Under the pieces are notes generated by a model. That model saw only the letters and a list, made by a program, of their open reading frames with translations. It was not told the DNA's origin and did not search any database. A stretch of DNA of 50,168 nt, from positions 1 through 50,168 of the forward strand of contig JAOPYG010000252.1 of assembly GCA_025964685.1 (NCBI GenBank), written 5' to 3'. This document shows positions 19,173 through 27,840 of this stretch, one piece after another (position 1 is the stretch's first letter; each line of letters opens with the position of its first letter). Made by a program: the position numbers and the translations under genes. The stretch comes from Actinoallomurus sp. (GTDB lineage: Bacteria; Actinomycetota; Actinomycetes; Streptosporangiales; Streptosporangiaceae).

Positions 19173-19634
19173 GTGGCATACGAGTTCGCCGACGAGGTGA
19201 CCGACGAGGTCGCGGCGCGGCTGCGGGAGGCCGGGCTGCGGGCAACCCGGCCCCGGCTGGCGGTGACCTGGGCACTGCGTGCCATGGCAGGTCATCACAC
19301 GGCCGACGAGGTGCATGCTTACCTGGTCAAACACGACGTTACGCCCTCCCGGATGAGCGTCTACAACTCGCTGGTGGCGTTGGCCGACGTGGGTCTCGTA
19401 CGGCGTGCGGACGTCGGGCGGGGCGCGACCGTGTACGAGCGGGCCGACACCTGGCACCACCACTTCGTCTGCGGGCGGTGCGGCCAGGTCAGTGACGTGT
19501 CCTGCGTCGTCGGCGACAAGCCCTGCCTCACGCCGCTCGAGGACGTGGGCCTGATCGACGAGGCGCAGGTTCTCTTCCGCGGGACCTGCCGCCGCTGCCT
19601 CGACGCGGACGCCACCTCAGGAGATCCACGATGA
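19173..19634 (+). CDS. Fur/PerR-family metalloregulator
   Basis: 153 residues. The winged helix covers about 15-85 (GLRATRPRLAVTWAL, then VTPSRMSVYNSLVALADVGLV). The dimerisation domain has HHHFVCGRCGQV and ends with FRGTCRRCLD, giving the paired CxxC structural zinc site. These proteins use Fe or Mn as co-repressor and some sense peroxide. GTG 19173 is chosen from the conserved N-terminus; the Shine-Dalgarno is weak. It overlaps the next gene by ATGA and faces the DyP peroxidase across an operator-like repeat. Confidence 0.88.
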   Translation: MAYEFADEVTDEVAARLREAGLRATRPRLAVTWALRAMAGHHTADEVHAYLVKHDVTPSRMSVYNSLVALADVGLVRRADVGRGATVYERADTWHHHFVCGRCGQVSDVSCVVGDKPCLTPLEDVGLIDEAQVLFRGTCRRCLDADATSGDPR

Positions 19635-20752
19635 GTGTTGAGACCCGCCGCGACCGGCACGCGGCCGCGCGCTTCCGAGACCTGCTGCGGTCGGAGCGGC
19701 AGAGCGCGGCCCTCTACCGAGGGCTGGCCGCCGGCGCCGACGGCGAACGGCGGCAGATCTTCCTGGAACTCGCGGCGGCAGAGGAACGGCACGCCGCGCA
19801 CTGGGCGGCCAAGCTCACCGCGATCGGCGAGCGGGTCCCCGAGTCCGGCCGCCCCACGGCGCGCGTCCGGCTCCTCTCCTGGCTCGCCCGCCGCTTCTCC
19901 GCCGACACCGTGCTGCCGTTGGTGGAGCGCGCCGAGCATTCCGACGCCGGTCTGTACGACGGTGACCCGCATGCCGCGCCGGAGATGGCCGCGGATGAAC
20001 GTTCACACGCCCGCGTACTGACCCGGATGCGCCACGAAGGCGAGACCGGCGGCCGGAGCATCACCCGGCACGAGCCGTGGCACCGTGGCGACCGCTCCGG
20101 CACGCTGCGGGCCGCCGTGTTCGGCGTCAACGACGGCTTGGTCTCCAACACCTCGCTGGTCATGGGCTTCGCCGGATCCGGAGCGGCCGGCCGGACCATC
20201 CTCTTCGCCGGCCTCGCCGGCCTGCTCGCCGGCGCGTTCTCCATGGCGGCCGGGGAGTACATCTCCATGCGCAGCCAACGGGAGGCGTACGAGCGCGAGA
20301 TCGACCTGGAATCGGAGGAACTCCGCGACGACCCCGAGGCCGAAGCCGAAGAACTGGCCCTCATCTACCGCGCCAAAGGCTTGGACGCCGAGGAGGCCGA
20401 ACGCATCGCCACGACCATCATGAAGGACCGCGAAGCGGCCCTGGACACCATGGTCCGCGAGGAACTCGGACTCAACCCCGACGAACTCGGTTCGCCGTGG
20501 TCCGCCGCCGTCTCAAGCCTCATCGCCTTCACCCTCGGTGCCGCCGTCGCCGTCCTCCCCTACCTGTTCGCCTCCGGTACGACCGCGCTCGTCAGCTCGA
20601 TCACCCTCGCGGCCATCGCCCTGTTCGTCGTCGGCGCCGCCCTCGGACTGCTCAACGGCAGAGGCCCCCTGCGCTCTGGCGCACGGCAACTCCTCATCGG
20701 CGGAGGCGCCGCCCTGGTCGTCTACGTCGTCGGCCACCTCATCGGAGCCTGA
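19631..20752 (+). CDS. MbfA-like ferritin-domain/VIT1 iron exporter
   Basis: 373 residues in two parts. The N-terminal ~135 residues form a ferritin/rubrerythrin-like domain (LLRSERQSAALYRGLA, LAAAEERHAAHW, ADERSHARVL) with Glu/His pairs suited to a di-iron site. The rest is a VIT1/CCC1 transporter: FGVNDGLVSNTSLVMG, MAAGEYISMRSQREAYE, a cytosolic acidic stretch, and three C-terminal helices. This fusion matches membrane-bound ferritin A (MbfA), which exports iron and protects against peroxide in alpha-proteobacteria. Overlap with the Fur-family gene makes iron-dependent control very likely. Confidence 0.9.
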   Translation: MSVETRRDRHAAARFRDLLRSERQSAALYRGLAAGADGERRQIFLELAAAEERHAAHWAAKLTAIGERVPESGRPTARVRLLSWLARRFSADTVLPLVERAEHSDAGLYDGDPHAAPEMAADERSHARVLTRMRHEGETGGRSITRHEPWHRGDRSGTLRAAVFGVNDGLVSNTSLVMGFAGSGAAGRTILFAGLAGLLAGAFSMAAGEYISMRSQREAYEREIDLESEELRDDPEAEAEELALIYRAKGLDAEEAERIATTIMKDREAALDTMVREELGLNPDELGSPWSAAVSSLIAFTLGAAVAVLPYLFASGTTALVSSITLAAIALFVVGAALGLLNGRGPLRSGARQLLIGGGAALVVYVVGHLIGA

Positions 20753-20841
20753 CCCGGCTCCCGTAACGGGGCAGAAATCCTCCCGCAACACGGGCGAACG
20801 ATGTGCCACCTACAACTGGTCCATCGCCTTGAGGAGGATCA

Positions 20842-22206
20842 GTGAAAGCAGCCGGATTCGGACGTAACGCGCGCGAGGTCATCGTCGAGGGGGTGGGGCG
20901 CCGAGGGTTCCTGCGCGCGGCGACGGCCACCGGTGTGGTCGTACCGCTGCTGTCCGGTGGGGGCCCGGCTTCGGCGTCGTCACGGCGACCCGAGGTCACG
21001 ATGCCCCGGCAGATCCTGCAGCCCGGGGTCGGTCCGATCGACGGGCGGCACTATCTGCGCTCTCTGCCCGACCAGGTCACCTGGGGTTACGTCCCCTCGC
21101 TCACCGCCCCGCCGGTGCTCCGCATCAAGTCCGGTGAGACGGTGACCGTCGACACCGTCTCCCACGAGGGCGTTCTCGAGGACCAGGGCCGCGATCCGGC
21201 GGCCTACTTCCGTTCTCACGGAGTTCCCGCCGGCCAGGTGCTCAAGGATGCGATCGCGATCGCGGCCGGGTACGACCGCACGAAACGCAACTTCGACGTC
21301 GACGGCCCGCACGTGGTCACCGGCCCGATCCACATCGAGGGCGCGGCGCCCGGCGACGTGCTGAAGGTCGAGATGCTGTCGTTCATGCCGCGAGTGCCGT
21401 ACGGCGTGGTCTCCAGCCGTCACGGCAAGGGCGCCCTGCCCCGCCTGGCGGACGGCTCCGTCCCGGCCGGCATCACCCTCGCAGAGATCATGCCCCCGGT
21501 CGGCACCGACGGGCGCAGCACCGGCATTCCCACCCAGTACGGCGACGTGTCCGTCTTCACCCCGGTCAAGCAGGGGCGCGGCGGAGCCGTCGGCGTCATG
21601 CCCGGTGGCGTCCGGCGGGAGGTGAGGTTTCCGCTGCGTCCGTTCATGGGCATGACCGGCGTCGCCTTCGCCGCGTCGACGACGATCACCGACCCCGCAC
21701 TCAACTCCATTCCGCCCACCCTGGGCGGCGGCAACATCGACATCAACCTGCTTACCAGCGGCTCCACCTTCTATCTGCCGGTCTTCGCCGAAGGCGCACT
21801 GTTCTACACCGGCGACCCGCACATGGCCATGGGCAACGGTGAGGTGGCGCTCACCGCCATGGAAGGCTCGCTGCGTGCCACCTTCCGGCTGACCGTGTGC
21901 AAACGCGGCTCCGGCGACGCGCCCTCGGTCGCGTTCCACTACCCGTTCGCGGAGACCCGCGACGCGTGGGTGCCGATCGGCCTGTCCGACCCGGACGGCT
22001 CACAGCAGGGCCAGACCAACGACCTCAACATCGCCATGCGCCGCGCCGTGGTCAACGCCCTCGACTTCCTCCAGCACGACCTCGGCATGGACCGCGCCGT
22101 CGCCTACGCCTACCTGTCCGCCGCCGCGGACTTCGAGGTCTCCCAGGTCGTCGACCGCACCACCGGAGTTCACGGCGTCATCCAGAAATCGCATTTCGCC
22201 GGCTGA
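20842..22206 (+). CDS. Tat-exported acetamidase/formamidase family protein
   Basis: 454 residues. A Tat-like signal (GRRGFLRAATATGVVVPLL) leads into an FmdA/AmdA fold: ILRIKSGETVTVDTVSH-type start, VTGPIHIEGAAPGDVLKVE, then TLGGGNIDINLL and GDPHMAMGNGEVALTAME, all conserved in the family. These enzymes hydrolyse formamide or acetamide to ammonia and the acid. Export is unusual, since characterised members are cytosolic. GTG 20842 follows GAGGAGGATCA. The RYIRxxPDxVxWG-like region reads HYLRSLPDQVTWG. Confidence 0.87.
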   Translation: MKAAGFGRNAREVIVEGVGRRGFLRAATATGVVVPLLSGGGPASASSRRPEVTMPRQILQPGVGPIDGRHYLRSLPDQVTWGYVPSLTAPPVLRIKSGETVTVDTVSHEGVLEDQGRDPAAYFRSHGVPAGQVLKDAIAIAAGYDRTKRNFDVDGPHVVTGPIHIEGAAPGDVLKVEMLSFMPRVPYGVVSSRHGKGALPRLADGSVPAGITLAEIMPPVGTDGRSTGIPTQYGDVSVFTPVKQGRGGAVGVMPGGVRREVRFPLRPFMGMTGVAFAASTTITDPALNSIPPTLGGGNIDINLLTSGSTFYLPVFAEGALFYTGDPHMAMGNGEVALTAMEGSLRATFRLTVCKRGSGDAPSVAFHYPFAETRDAWVPIGLSDPDGSQQGQTNDLNIAMRRAVVNALDFLQHDLGMDRAVAYAYLSAAADFEVSQVVDRTTGVHGVIQKSHFAG

Positions 22207-22208
22207 AT

Positions 22209-22449
22209 TCACTGGTCCGGGTCACGACGCCAGGGAACGAACGGGCCGAGATTGACGCGGAGGTCGGTGCCGCCGCCGAGGTCGAGCTTGTACGTGCGGC
22301 CTCGCAGGTCGACCCGTACGTCGTCGGTCGGGGAACAGCAAGAGCACCAGAGCGCCTAAAAGGACGACTCCTGTCCCGGCCACTTCACGTTCCCGCACCG
22401 TTGTCCCCGGGTCCGGCTCGACCGCCGCCCCGACCCCGCCGACCCACAC
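22209..22449 (-). pseudogene. Possible frameshifted small membrane protein
   Basis: Minus-strand GTG 22449 opens a frame with a single hydrophobic helix, GVVLLGALVLLLFPD. Right after it, near 22332, the next frame (+1 base) encodes a coherent hydrophilic end, DDVRVDLRGRTYKLDL then GTDLRVNLGPFVPW, closing at TGA 22209. Joining both gives an ~80-residue one-helix protein. One inserted base would explain the break. The family is not recognised, and the rest of the 22207-22621 gap shows nothing I can call. Confidence 0.35.
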
Positions 22450-22621
22450 CGACCGATTTGGAGCGATACGACCACCGTCTCCTGTCCCTGAGGAGCGTGG
22501 CTTTCCTGGTCATTCGTCGGCGCGCCGCTCGCCACTTGTCGGCCCATGGCTACCGGCGGTCCGGAGTGCGAGACTGGCTGGCGCCACAGCGTTTATCACC
22601 ACCCAAGGGAGGCGGCTGATA

Positions 22622-23635
22622 ATGACGCGTCCGGGCCTGGGTCTGTTCGCCGGCGGCGTCGCCGCGATCGGCTACACGTGGTGGTACTGGGCCGACCACG
22701 GGCAGCCAGGGCCGGTCGTGCTGGCGATGATCGGCGTACTGGCCGCCGCGATCGGTGCGTTGATGACGGGCGGTGGGCTGGCTGGGCGCCGTGGTGTCCT
22801 CGGCGCCGGGCTGGGGCTGTTCGCGGCGGGGATCGTCTCGGTCCTCACCGACCGGCTCTACTACTGGCTGCCCAACGGCTGGAACCCGATCCAGGTGATG
22901 GTCGCGGGCGCCGCGATCCTCGGGCTCATCGCCGCGATCGGCACGATCTTCGATGAGTTCAGCCTCGGTGGCCTGTCCGCTGTGTGCGGCGTGCTGGCCT
23001 TATGCGCCCTCGTGGGCCAGGAGACGCCCGACGCGAAGAACGAAGGGCTTGGCGAGGTACTCAAGGTCGCCGCCATCACCCTGGCCGTCGTCGCCGCCTC
23101 CGCGGGACTGGGCATGTACGGCGGCGGCCGGTCGCGCCGAGATCCGCGCCGGCTGGCGGCCGTGGCGGCCTGCGGCGTCAGCGCGCTCGTCATCGTCCTC
23201 ACCGCCGTGAACGTCTGGCCGCACCTTCCCTCGGAGGACTACATCTCCCCGGCGGCACGACCGGCGGTCGCGATCATGGCCGCGATGGGCGCGATCGGCG
23301 TGATCTGGCTCGGTATCTCCCTGTGGCGGCGAACGTCGGCGCCGAGCGGCCGTGCCGGGCCCCTGGCCGACGACACGCGTCCTCCACCACCGGATGCCGT
23401 CCCTCCGCCGCTACCGCGCACGGACCCGACACCGCGTGTGGACCCGAGACCGCGTGTGGACCCGAGACCGCGTGTGGACCCGTCACCGCCGCCCTCACGG
23501 CGGCGGCCCAGCATCGCGGCCGCCGAAGGCGCGGCGGCGGAGAGCAGGTCCTGGCTGCAGACCACCGCGACCGTGGTCGGCATCCTCGGCGGAACGATCA
23601 CCATCCTCAAGGAACTGGCCGGCCTGTTCAGCTAG
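22622..23635 (+). CDS. Multi-pass membrane protein with Pro/Arg/Asp repeat, unknown function
   Basis: 337 residues. About seven hydrophobic helices fill residues 1-235. A proline-rich linker (about 245-295) follows, with DP-PRVDPRPRV repeats, and then a final amphipathic or membrane segment, TATVVGILGGTITILKELAG. GGGAGG precedes ATG 22622 by ~9 bp. I do not recognise the family. The layout of a helical bundle, a flexible linker and a short C-terminal anchor suggests the tail contacts another membrane or protein. It stands alone between unrelated genes. Confidence 0.65.
   Translation: MTRPGLGLFAGGVAAIGYTWWYWADHGQPGPVVLAMIGVLAAAIGALMTGGGLAGRRGVLGAGLGLFAAGIVSVLTDRLYYWLPNGWNPIQVMVAGAAILGLIAAIGTIFDEFSLGGLSAVCGVLALCALVGQETPDAKNEGLGEVLKVAAITLAVVAASAGLGMYGGGRSRRDPRRLAAVAACGVSALVIVLTAVNVWPHLPSEDYISPAARPAVAIMAAMGAIGVIWLGISLWRRTSAPSGRAGPLADDTRPPPPDAVPPPLPRTDPTPRVDPRPRVDPRPRVDPSPPPSRRRPSIAAAEGAAAESRSWLQTTATVVGILGGTITILKELAGLFS
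23431..23484 (+). repeat. Three tandem 18-bp repeats inside a coding region
   Basis: The unit ACCGCGTGTGGACCCGAG occurs at 23431, 23449 and 23467; the last copy ends in TC instead of AG. In frame it encodes a repeating PRVDPR hexapeptide in the linker of the membrane protein. Copy number may vary between strains. Confidence 0.9.
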
Positions 23636-23752
23636 CCGTCTGACGTCGTTCTTTCCCCACCGGTAATGTTGCCGCGCGCGGAAAGAGGCCAGCTCAGCCG
23701 TACTTGCGCGGCGGCCGCATCGGCTGGACGCCACCCGGTCCGCCCGTACCGG

Positions 23753-24679
23753 TCAGGCGGTCAGAACGGGTGCGAGCGCCCGCAGGTGGTCGATCTGCTG
23801 GGCGAGGGTGTCGGCGATCGGCTGGACGCAGACGTGGTCGGCGCCCGCCTCATGGTGGGCGCGGACGCGTTCGGCGATGGTGTCCGCGTCCCCCCAGCAC
23901 ACCACGGTGTCGATGAGCGCGTCACTGCCGCCGTTCTCGAAGTCGGAGTCGGAGAAGCCGAGCTCACGCAGGTTGTTGAGGTAGTTGGGCAGCGCGAGAT
24001 AGAACGACGCGTAGTCGCGCGCCGCGGCACGTGCCCGCTCGGGGTCGGTCTCGAGCACCACGGCCTGTTCCGGCGCCAGGATCGGCTGCGGGCCGAGGAC
24101 CTCGCGCGCACGCGCGGTGTGCTCGGGCGGGACGAAGTAGGTGTGCGCGCCCTGCGCGCGCGTACCGGCCAGTTCGAGCATTCCGCGGCGCAGCGCCGCC
24201 AGCACCCGTGGCGGCGCTTCGGGCAGAGGCGGGTCGAACTTCGTGGCGTCCATGGCGTCAAGGTAGTTGCGCATGCTGGACACCGGCTTGCTGTAGTCGT
24301 GGCCGCGGGTCTCGACCAGCGGCGCGTGACTCACCCCCAGGCCCAGCGTGAACCGGTCCGGCCAGGTGTCGGCCAGGGTGTTGGCCCCGTTGGCGGCCGC
24401 GACGGCGTCGCGGCCGAAGATGTTGGCGATGCCGGTGGCGACGTTCAGCCGCTCGGTACTGCACAGCAGAGCCGCCGCGTGGGTGAAGGCCTCCCTGGTG
24501 GAAGGGCCCTCACCGAACCAGAATGTCGGGTACCCGAGCTCCTCGATCACCGCCGCCGCGCGCTGCTCCTCCTCCGCCGGCACCTCGGAGACGGTCGTCA
24601 TGAACCAGACGCCGATTCGGCCGAGACGCTTCTTGACGGCGGAAAGATCCGAGGGGGGTGGTGGTGTGCGTTCGGCCAT
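23753..24679 (-). CDS. LLM-class F420-dependent oxidoreductase
   Basis: 308-residue luciferase-like TIM barrel (TIGR03620-type from memory). Marks are RIGVWFMT at strand 1, LGYPTFWFGEG, LNVATGIANIFGRDAVAAANGANTLAD and RFTLGLGVSHAPLVE. The enzyme should transfer hydride between F420H2 and an unknown substrate. It is divergent from a gene of unknown function across 198 bp in which I see no clear operator. Confidence 0.85.
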   Translation of the reverse strand: MAERTPPPPSDLSAVKKRLGRIGVWFMTTVSEVPAEEEQRAAAVIEELGYPTFWFGEGPSTREAFTHAAALLCSTERLNVATGIANIFGRDAVAAANGANTLADTWPDRFTLGLGVSHAPLVETRGHDYSKPVSSMRNYLDAMDATKFDPPLPEAPPRVLAALRRGMLELAGTRAQGAHTYFVPPEHTARAREVLGPQPILAPEQAVVLETDPERARAAARDYASFYLALPNYLNNLRELGFSDSDFENGGSDALIDTVVCWGDADTIAERVRAHHEAGADHVCVQPIADTLAQQIDHLRALAPVLTA

Positions 24680-24877
24680 GTTGCTTGCTCCCGTTCCGTA
24701 TCGCCTACCTCCGCCGACCAGTGCCGCTGCCTCTTCAGATGTACATCGACGAACGTCTCAAAAGGGGTCAGAGCAACTCCTGTCTCGGCAAAGACCGGCA
24801 TCTTCGAAGCGCGGTGCTTGGCCGCCCTACCGGCGGGCAGGTCCGGCTGTGAGGGCGGCGACACTGAGGGGGCAGGC

Positions 24878-25630
24878 ATGTCGGCCGAGATCTTGGAGGA
24901 AGGCCGGATCTACTTCTTCTACCGGCCGCGGGTGGGACGGGTCGAGATCGATGGCGTGGAGGACGTACAGCGCCTGCACATGGTGCTGCGGCCCCGGGGA
25001 ACCGACCGGTTCCGTGTCCTGGTGATCGGCCGTAAGCGCCTGCCGGCGGCCGAGGAGGCCCACGAACGGCTGTGGGCACTGGTCGTGGACGTGGCGGACG
25101 GGACCGAGCGGCTCCGGGAGGCGCTGGGCCCGCGCACGTACGTGACCAAGACGCGCGGGCGGCGTGAGGTGCCCGCGGCCCGGCCGGCCGGCGACGGCGT
25201 CTACGTCCTGGCCCGCCACGGTGACCACACCCACCTGGCCTACGAGCTGCTCCACCCGGACGAGCCCGGCGAGGTGCAGCATGAGCTCAACCTGCGACGC
25301 GAGGCGAGCTACATCATCACGGTACGGAACCCGCGGATACCTCCTCCTCCGGGAGCTCCGGCCGGCACCGGCCGCCCGCCGCGGTTCCCCGACGAGTTGC
25401 AGGCCAGGTTCGGCGACCGGCGGTTCGCGCCCGTGGATCCCCCGGACTTCCTGGACCACGAGGGGGCCGAGGTGGTGCTGATCGGCGCGGCGGGCGATCC
25501 GGCGCGCGAGCTCGGTATCGATGTGGATTCCGAGGCCGAGCGGCTGGGGGTACGGCATCTGTTCGACGAGCTGCGGCTCAGCCCGGACCGGCGGTTCGCG
25601 GAGCCGCTGGAGAAGGGCGAATGGCGATAG
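24878..25630 (+). CDS. Conserved hypothetical protein
   Basis: 250 residues, soluble, with no signal peptide or helix. It opens with a clear domain, EEGRIYFFYRPRVGRVEIDG, then VQRLHMVLRPRG and RFRVLVIGRKRLP. A second region, GDGVYVLARHGDHTHLAYELL and then NLRREASYIITVRNP, follows, with an acidic C-terminal part (FLDHEGAEVVLIGAA). The sequence is too ordered for a chance frame. ATG 24878 has GAGGGGG upstream. I do not recognise the family. The order of its parts suggests two beta-rich halves. Confidence 0.7.
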   Translation: MSAEILEEGRIYFFYRPRVGRVEIDGVEDVQRLHMVLRPRGTDRFRVLVIGRKRLPAAEEAHERLWALVVDVADGTERLREALGPRTYVTKTRGRREVPAARPAGDGVYVLARHGDHTHLAYELLHPDEPGEVQHELNLRREASYIITVRNPRIPPPPGAPAGTGRPPRFPDELQARFGDRRFAPVDPPDFLDHEGAEVVLIGAAGDPARELGIDVDSEAERLGVRHLFDELRLSPDRRFAEPLEKGEWR

Positions 25631-25639
25631 CCGTGCGTG

Positions 25640-25659
25640 CCCGGGCCGTTCGGCCGGGG
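25640..25659. terminator. GC-rich hairpin after the 250-aa hypothetical gene
   Basis: Nine-pair stem with one GG mismatch around a TT loop (CCCGGGCCG-TT-CGGCCGGGG), 10 bp after the stop. There is no T-run, so it is an actinobacterial-style terminator at best. A TAGAAT at 25665-25670 just beyond may be a -10 box for the DsbA-like gene. Confidence 0.4.
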
Positions 25660-25828
25660 CGGACTAGAATGGGAGACGCCCCGCGGAAACGCGCCGGTCA
25701 CCTAGCCCACGCTCAGCGGTGGCAGCTCGGCCAACGGCAGCGGGAGAAGTGACCAGGGGGCGGTATCGGCTTCCCAGGACGCCTCTCCAGCGCATCGGCC
25801 ACTCCTCCTGCCGGACAGGGAGGGTCGC

Positions 25829-26407
25829 ATGACCACATGGATGCCACAGGCGCCGGCGCCGGCGCGCGTACCGGCCGGAGCGTCGGTGGAAGGAGACGGC
25901 ATCGTCATCGGTGCCGGACCGATCACCATCGACGCCTATATCGACTTCCAGTGCCCGTTCTGCAAGCAGTTCGAGGAGGTCGCCGGACCGGCGCTGGACC
26001 GGCTGGTCGCCGAGGGGCTGACCAGCGACGTCTACCACCCGATGTGCTTCCTCGATCGCCTGTCGACCGACCATTTTTCGTCCCGGGCCTCGGCCTCGTC
26101 CGGCTGTGCGGCGGACGGCGGCAGGTTCCGGGAGTACGCTCGCGCGCTGTTCGCCAACCAGCCTCCGGAAGGCGGTCCGGGCCTCACCGACGAGGAGCTG
26201 ATCGAGATCGGCCGCTCGGTCGGGCTGGCCGACCCTGCGTTCGCCCGGTGCGTGCTCGACAGGCACTACCTGGACTGGTCCGCCTACGTGACCTTCGTGG
26301 CGGGCCGGCGCGGAGTCGGCGCGACGCCCACGGTCACGGTCGACGGCGTATCCGTGCCGGCCAATCCCCGTGCGATCGTGGCGGCCGTGGCCGCCGTCGC
26401 CGGCTGA
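25829..26407 (+). CDS. DsbA-like thioredoxin-fold protein
   Basis: 192 residues. IDAYIDFQCPFCKQFEEVAGP carries the CPFC redox motif at the start of the first helix. A helical insertion follows, and the fold closes with GVGATPTVTVDGV, where TPT replaces the usual cis-Pro motif VPT. I see no signal peptide or lipobox, so it may act in the cytosol, unlike most DsbA proteins. The closest known group is the actinobacterial Thioredoxin_4/DsbA set that includes mycothiol-related oxidoreductases. GGGAGG precedes the ATG. The gene ends in a strong hairpin facing the ferritin-like gene. Confidence 0.82.
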   Translation: MTTWMPQAPAPARVPAGASVEGDGIVIGAGPITIDAYIDFQCPFCKQFEEVAGPALDRLVAEGLTSDVYHPMCFLDRLSTDHFSSRASASSGCAADGGRFREYARALFANQPPEGGPGLTDEELIEIGRSVGLADPAFARCVLDRHYLDWSAYVTFVAGRRGVGATPTVTVDGVSVPANPRAIVAAVAAVAG

Positions 26408-26428
26408 GGGCCGACCGTACGGCCCTCA
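26405..26428. terminator. Bidirectional hairpin between convergent genes
   Basis: TGAGGGCCG (26405-26413) pairs perfectly with CGGCCCTCA (26420-26428) across a 6-base loop. The stem begins at the DsbA-like stop codon and ends 15 bp before the stop of the convergent ferritin-like gene. Confidence 0.6.
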
Positions 26429-26442
26429 GCCCGCATGACCCA

Positions 26443-27657
26443 TCAGCGCGGCATCGTGTGCGTTTCGCGGAGAGCCTCGACGGGGTGAGGACCCTCCGTC
26501 TCCAGCCGGTAGTCGCGGCCGGTGAGGGCGATGTTCGTGTCCACGACGCGTACGCTCGGCGGCGGTTCGGCGCCGTTGAGTTTCTCCTGCATGGCCACGA
26601 ACCTCTCATGGGCCTCCCGGACATAGCCGGTGCCCAGAGTCGTCAAGTCGACCTGCGTCGCCAGCAATTCCCGAAGGTATTCTTTGTTCGGTTCGAACGT
26701 CACGGGCTCGGGAAGCTCCGGAGGCACCACGCTTTCCGGCTCACGGCTGTCGTTTTGCCGCATCAGCTCACACGCGATGCGAAGATGCTCGAGCTCCATA
26801 TTGAGGTGCAGCTCCCAGATCGCCTTGATCCGGGGATCGGATTCGGTCTGCATGAACGAGTAGTACAGATAGCACTCGTTGTAGTCATGCAGGACGAGGC
26901 GCTCCCACCAGGTCTCCGCCGGATCCATCAGCGTCTCGTAATGGGTGACGTGTTCTTCCTCGACCAGAGCGATCTCCTGGTACAGCTGCCGGGCGATCGG
27001 CTCCATGTATTCGGGACCGACGTTCATGTAGAAATTCATTACCTGCTGCTCGGCCGCAACGATGGTCAGCGCGTGCAGCCGGGAGCGCGGGTCGACGGTG
27101 TCGCCGTCATAGGGTTCGCGGACGTTGTCGAAGGGGTGCCGGTGGTGCATGGGGGTCGGGCGGCCGGGCATGACCTCGGTGAGCTGGTCGACGATCTTCT
27201 CGGCCTTGCGGTGTTCGATGATCTCGTACAGGTTCGCGTACCTGTACAGGTGGTCGAAGTCCTCCAGCACGCCGAACTCATACGCCTGGGTGAGGCCCGG
27301 GTCGGGCTCCATACGGGCCACCCAGGCGGTCAGGTCCACGGCGTTCTGCTCGTATCCGAGCGTGGTCTCCAGCACCGAGGCCTGGCCGGGCAGCAGCCAG
27401 TTCACGACCTTCTGCTGTTGCTGCTCGATGTAGCGGATCTCGGCGAGCTTCCGTTTGACATCCAGGTCCGGACAATTACGTGTGAACATATGGCTGAAGA
27501 ACACCGCTTCGACCTCGATGGCGTTCATTTGAATGATCCGGCACCTGGTGTACGGGTCGGTCAGCTCAGGGTCGATCGGATCGACGCCCAGCTCCCGCCA
27601 ATTACGGATCTGGTCCTCAAGTGGGATACCGCTATGGTCGAGTGGATTAAAGGCCAC
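26443..27657 (-). CDS. Large ferritin-like (di-iron) protein
   Basis: 404 residues, all helical and acidic. Repeated Glu/His patterns look like a four-helix di-iron bundle: MNAIEVEAVFFSHMF, FDHLYRYANLYEIIEHRKAE, LVEEEHVTHYETLMDP and NMELEHLRIACELM. There is no signal peptide. The N-terminus (VAFNPLDHSGIPLEDQIRNW) is conserved-looking and supports GTG 27657. The family has no function I know. The neighbouring divergent hemerythrin also binds di-iron, which suggests shared duty in oxygen, iron or peroxide handling. Confidence 0.72.
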   Translation of the reverse strand: MAFNPLDHSGIPLEDQIRNWRELGVDPIDPELTDPYTRCRIIQMNAIEVEAVFFSHMFTRNCPDLDVKRKLAEIRYIEQQQQKVVNWLLPGQASVLETTLGYEQNAVDLTAWVARMEPDPGLTQAYEFGVLEDFDHLYRYANLYEIIEHRKAEKIVDQLTEVMPGRPTPMHHRHPFDNVREPYDGDTVDPRSRLHALTIVAAEQQVMNFYMNVGPEYMEPIARQLYQEIALVEEEHVTHYETLMDPAETWWERLVLHDYNECYLYYSFMQTESDPRIKAIWELHLNMELEHLRIACELMRQNDSREPESVVPPELPEPVTFEPNKEYLRELLATQVDLTTLGTGYVREAHERFVAMQEKLNGAEPPPSVRVVDTNIALTGRDYRLETEGPHPVEALRETHTMPR

Positions 27658-27725
27658 GATCTGATTCCGCCTTTCTGAACGGTCGACGAACGTGCCGTAC
27701 CCGTTCGCGCCTGCGGGAGAGCTTC

Positions 27726-27748
27726 GGCTGTCATCCCTGGAGACAGCC
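27726..27748. promoter_or_regulatory. Inverted repeat between ferritin-like and hemerythrin genes
   Basis: GGCTGTC-N9-GACAGCC, a perfect 7-bp inverted repeat placed centrally in the 183-bp divergent intergenic region. It could be a shared operator or a leader hairpin. Confidence 0.4.
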
Positions 27749-27840
27749 TTTACCGGAAGCTTGGGCAGTCGCAGCGTGGTGACTCGATCGCCGGGTAAGT
27801 GCAAGGCACGAACACCCTGCGACCCACAAAGAGGGTTCAT

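Noticed and set aside
23431..23484. Three short direct repeats as a possible CRISPR array
   Set aside because: They are contiguous 18-bp in-frame units without spacers and encode a hexapeptide repeat.
23666..24877. Long open frame running into the 250-aa hypothetical gene
   Set aside because: It lies antisense to the F420 oxidoreductase, and its translation is Arg/Gly-rich. Protein-like sequence begins only at ATG 24878.
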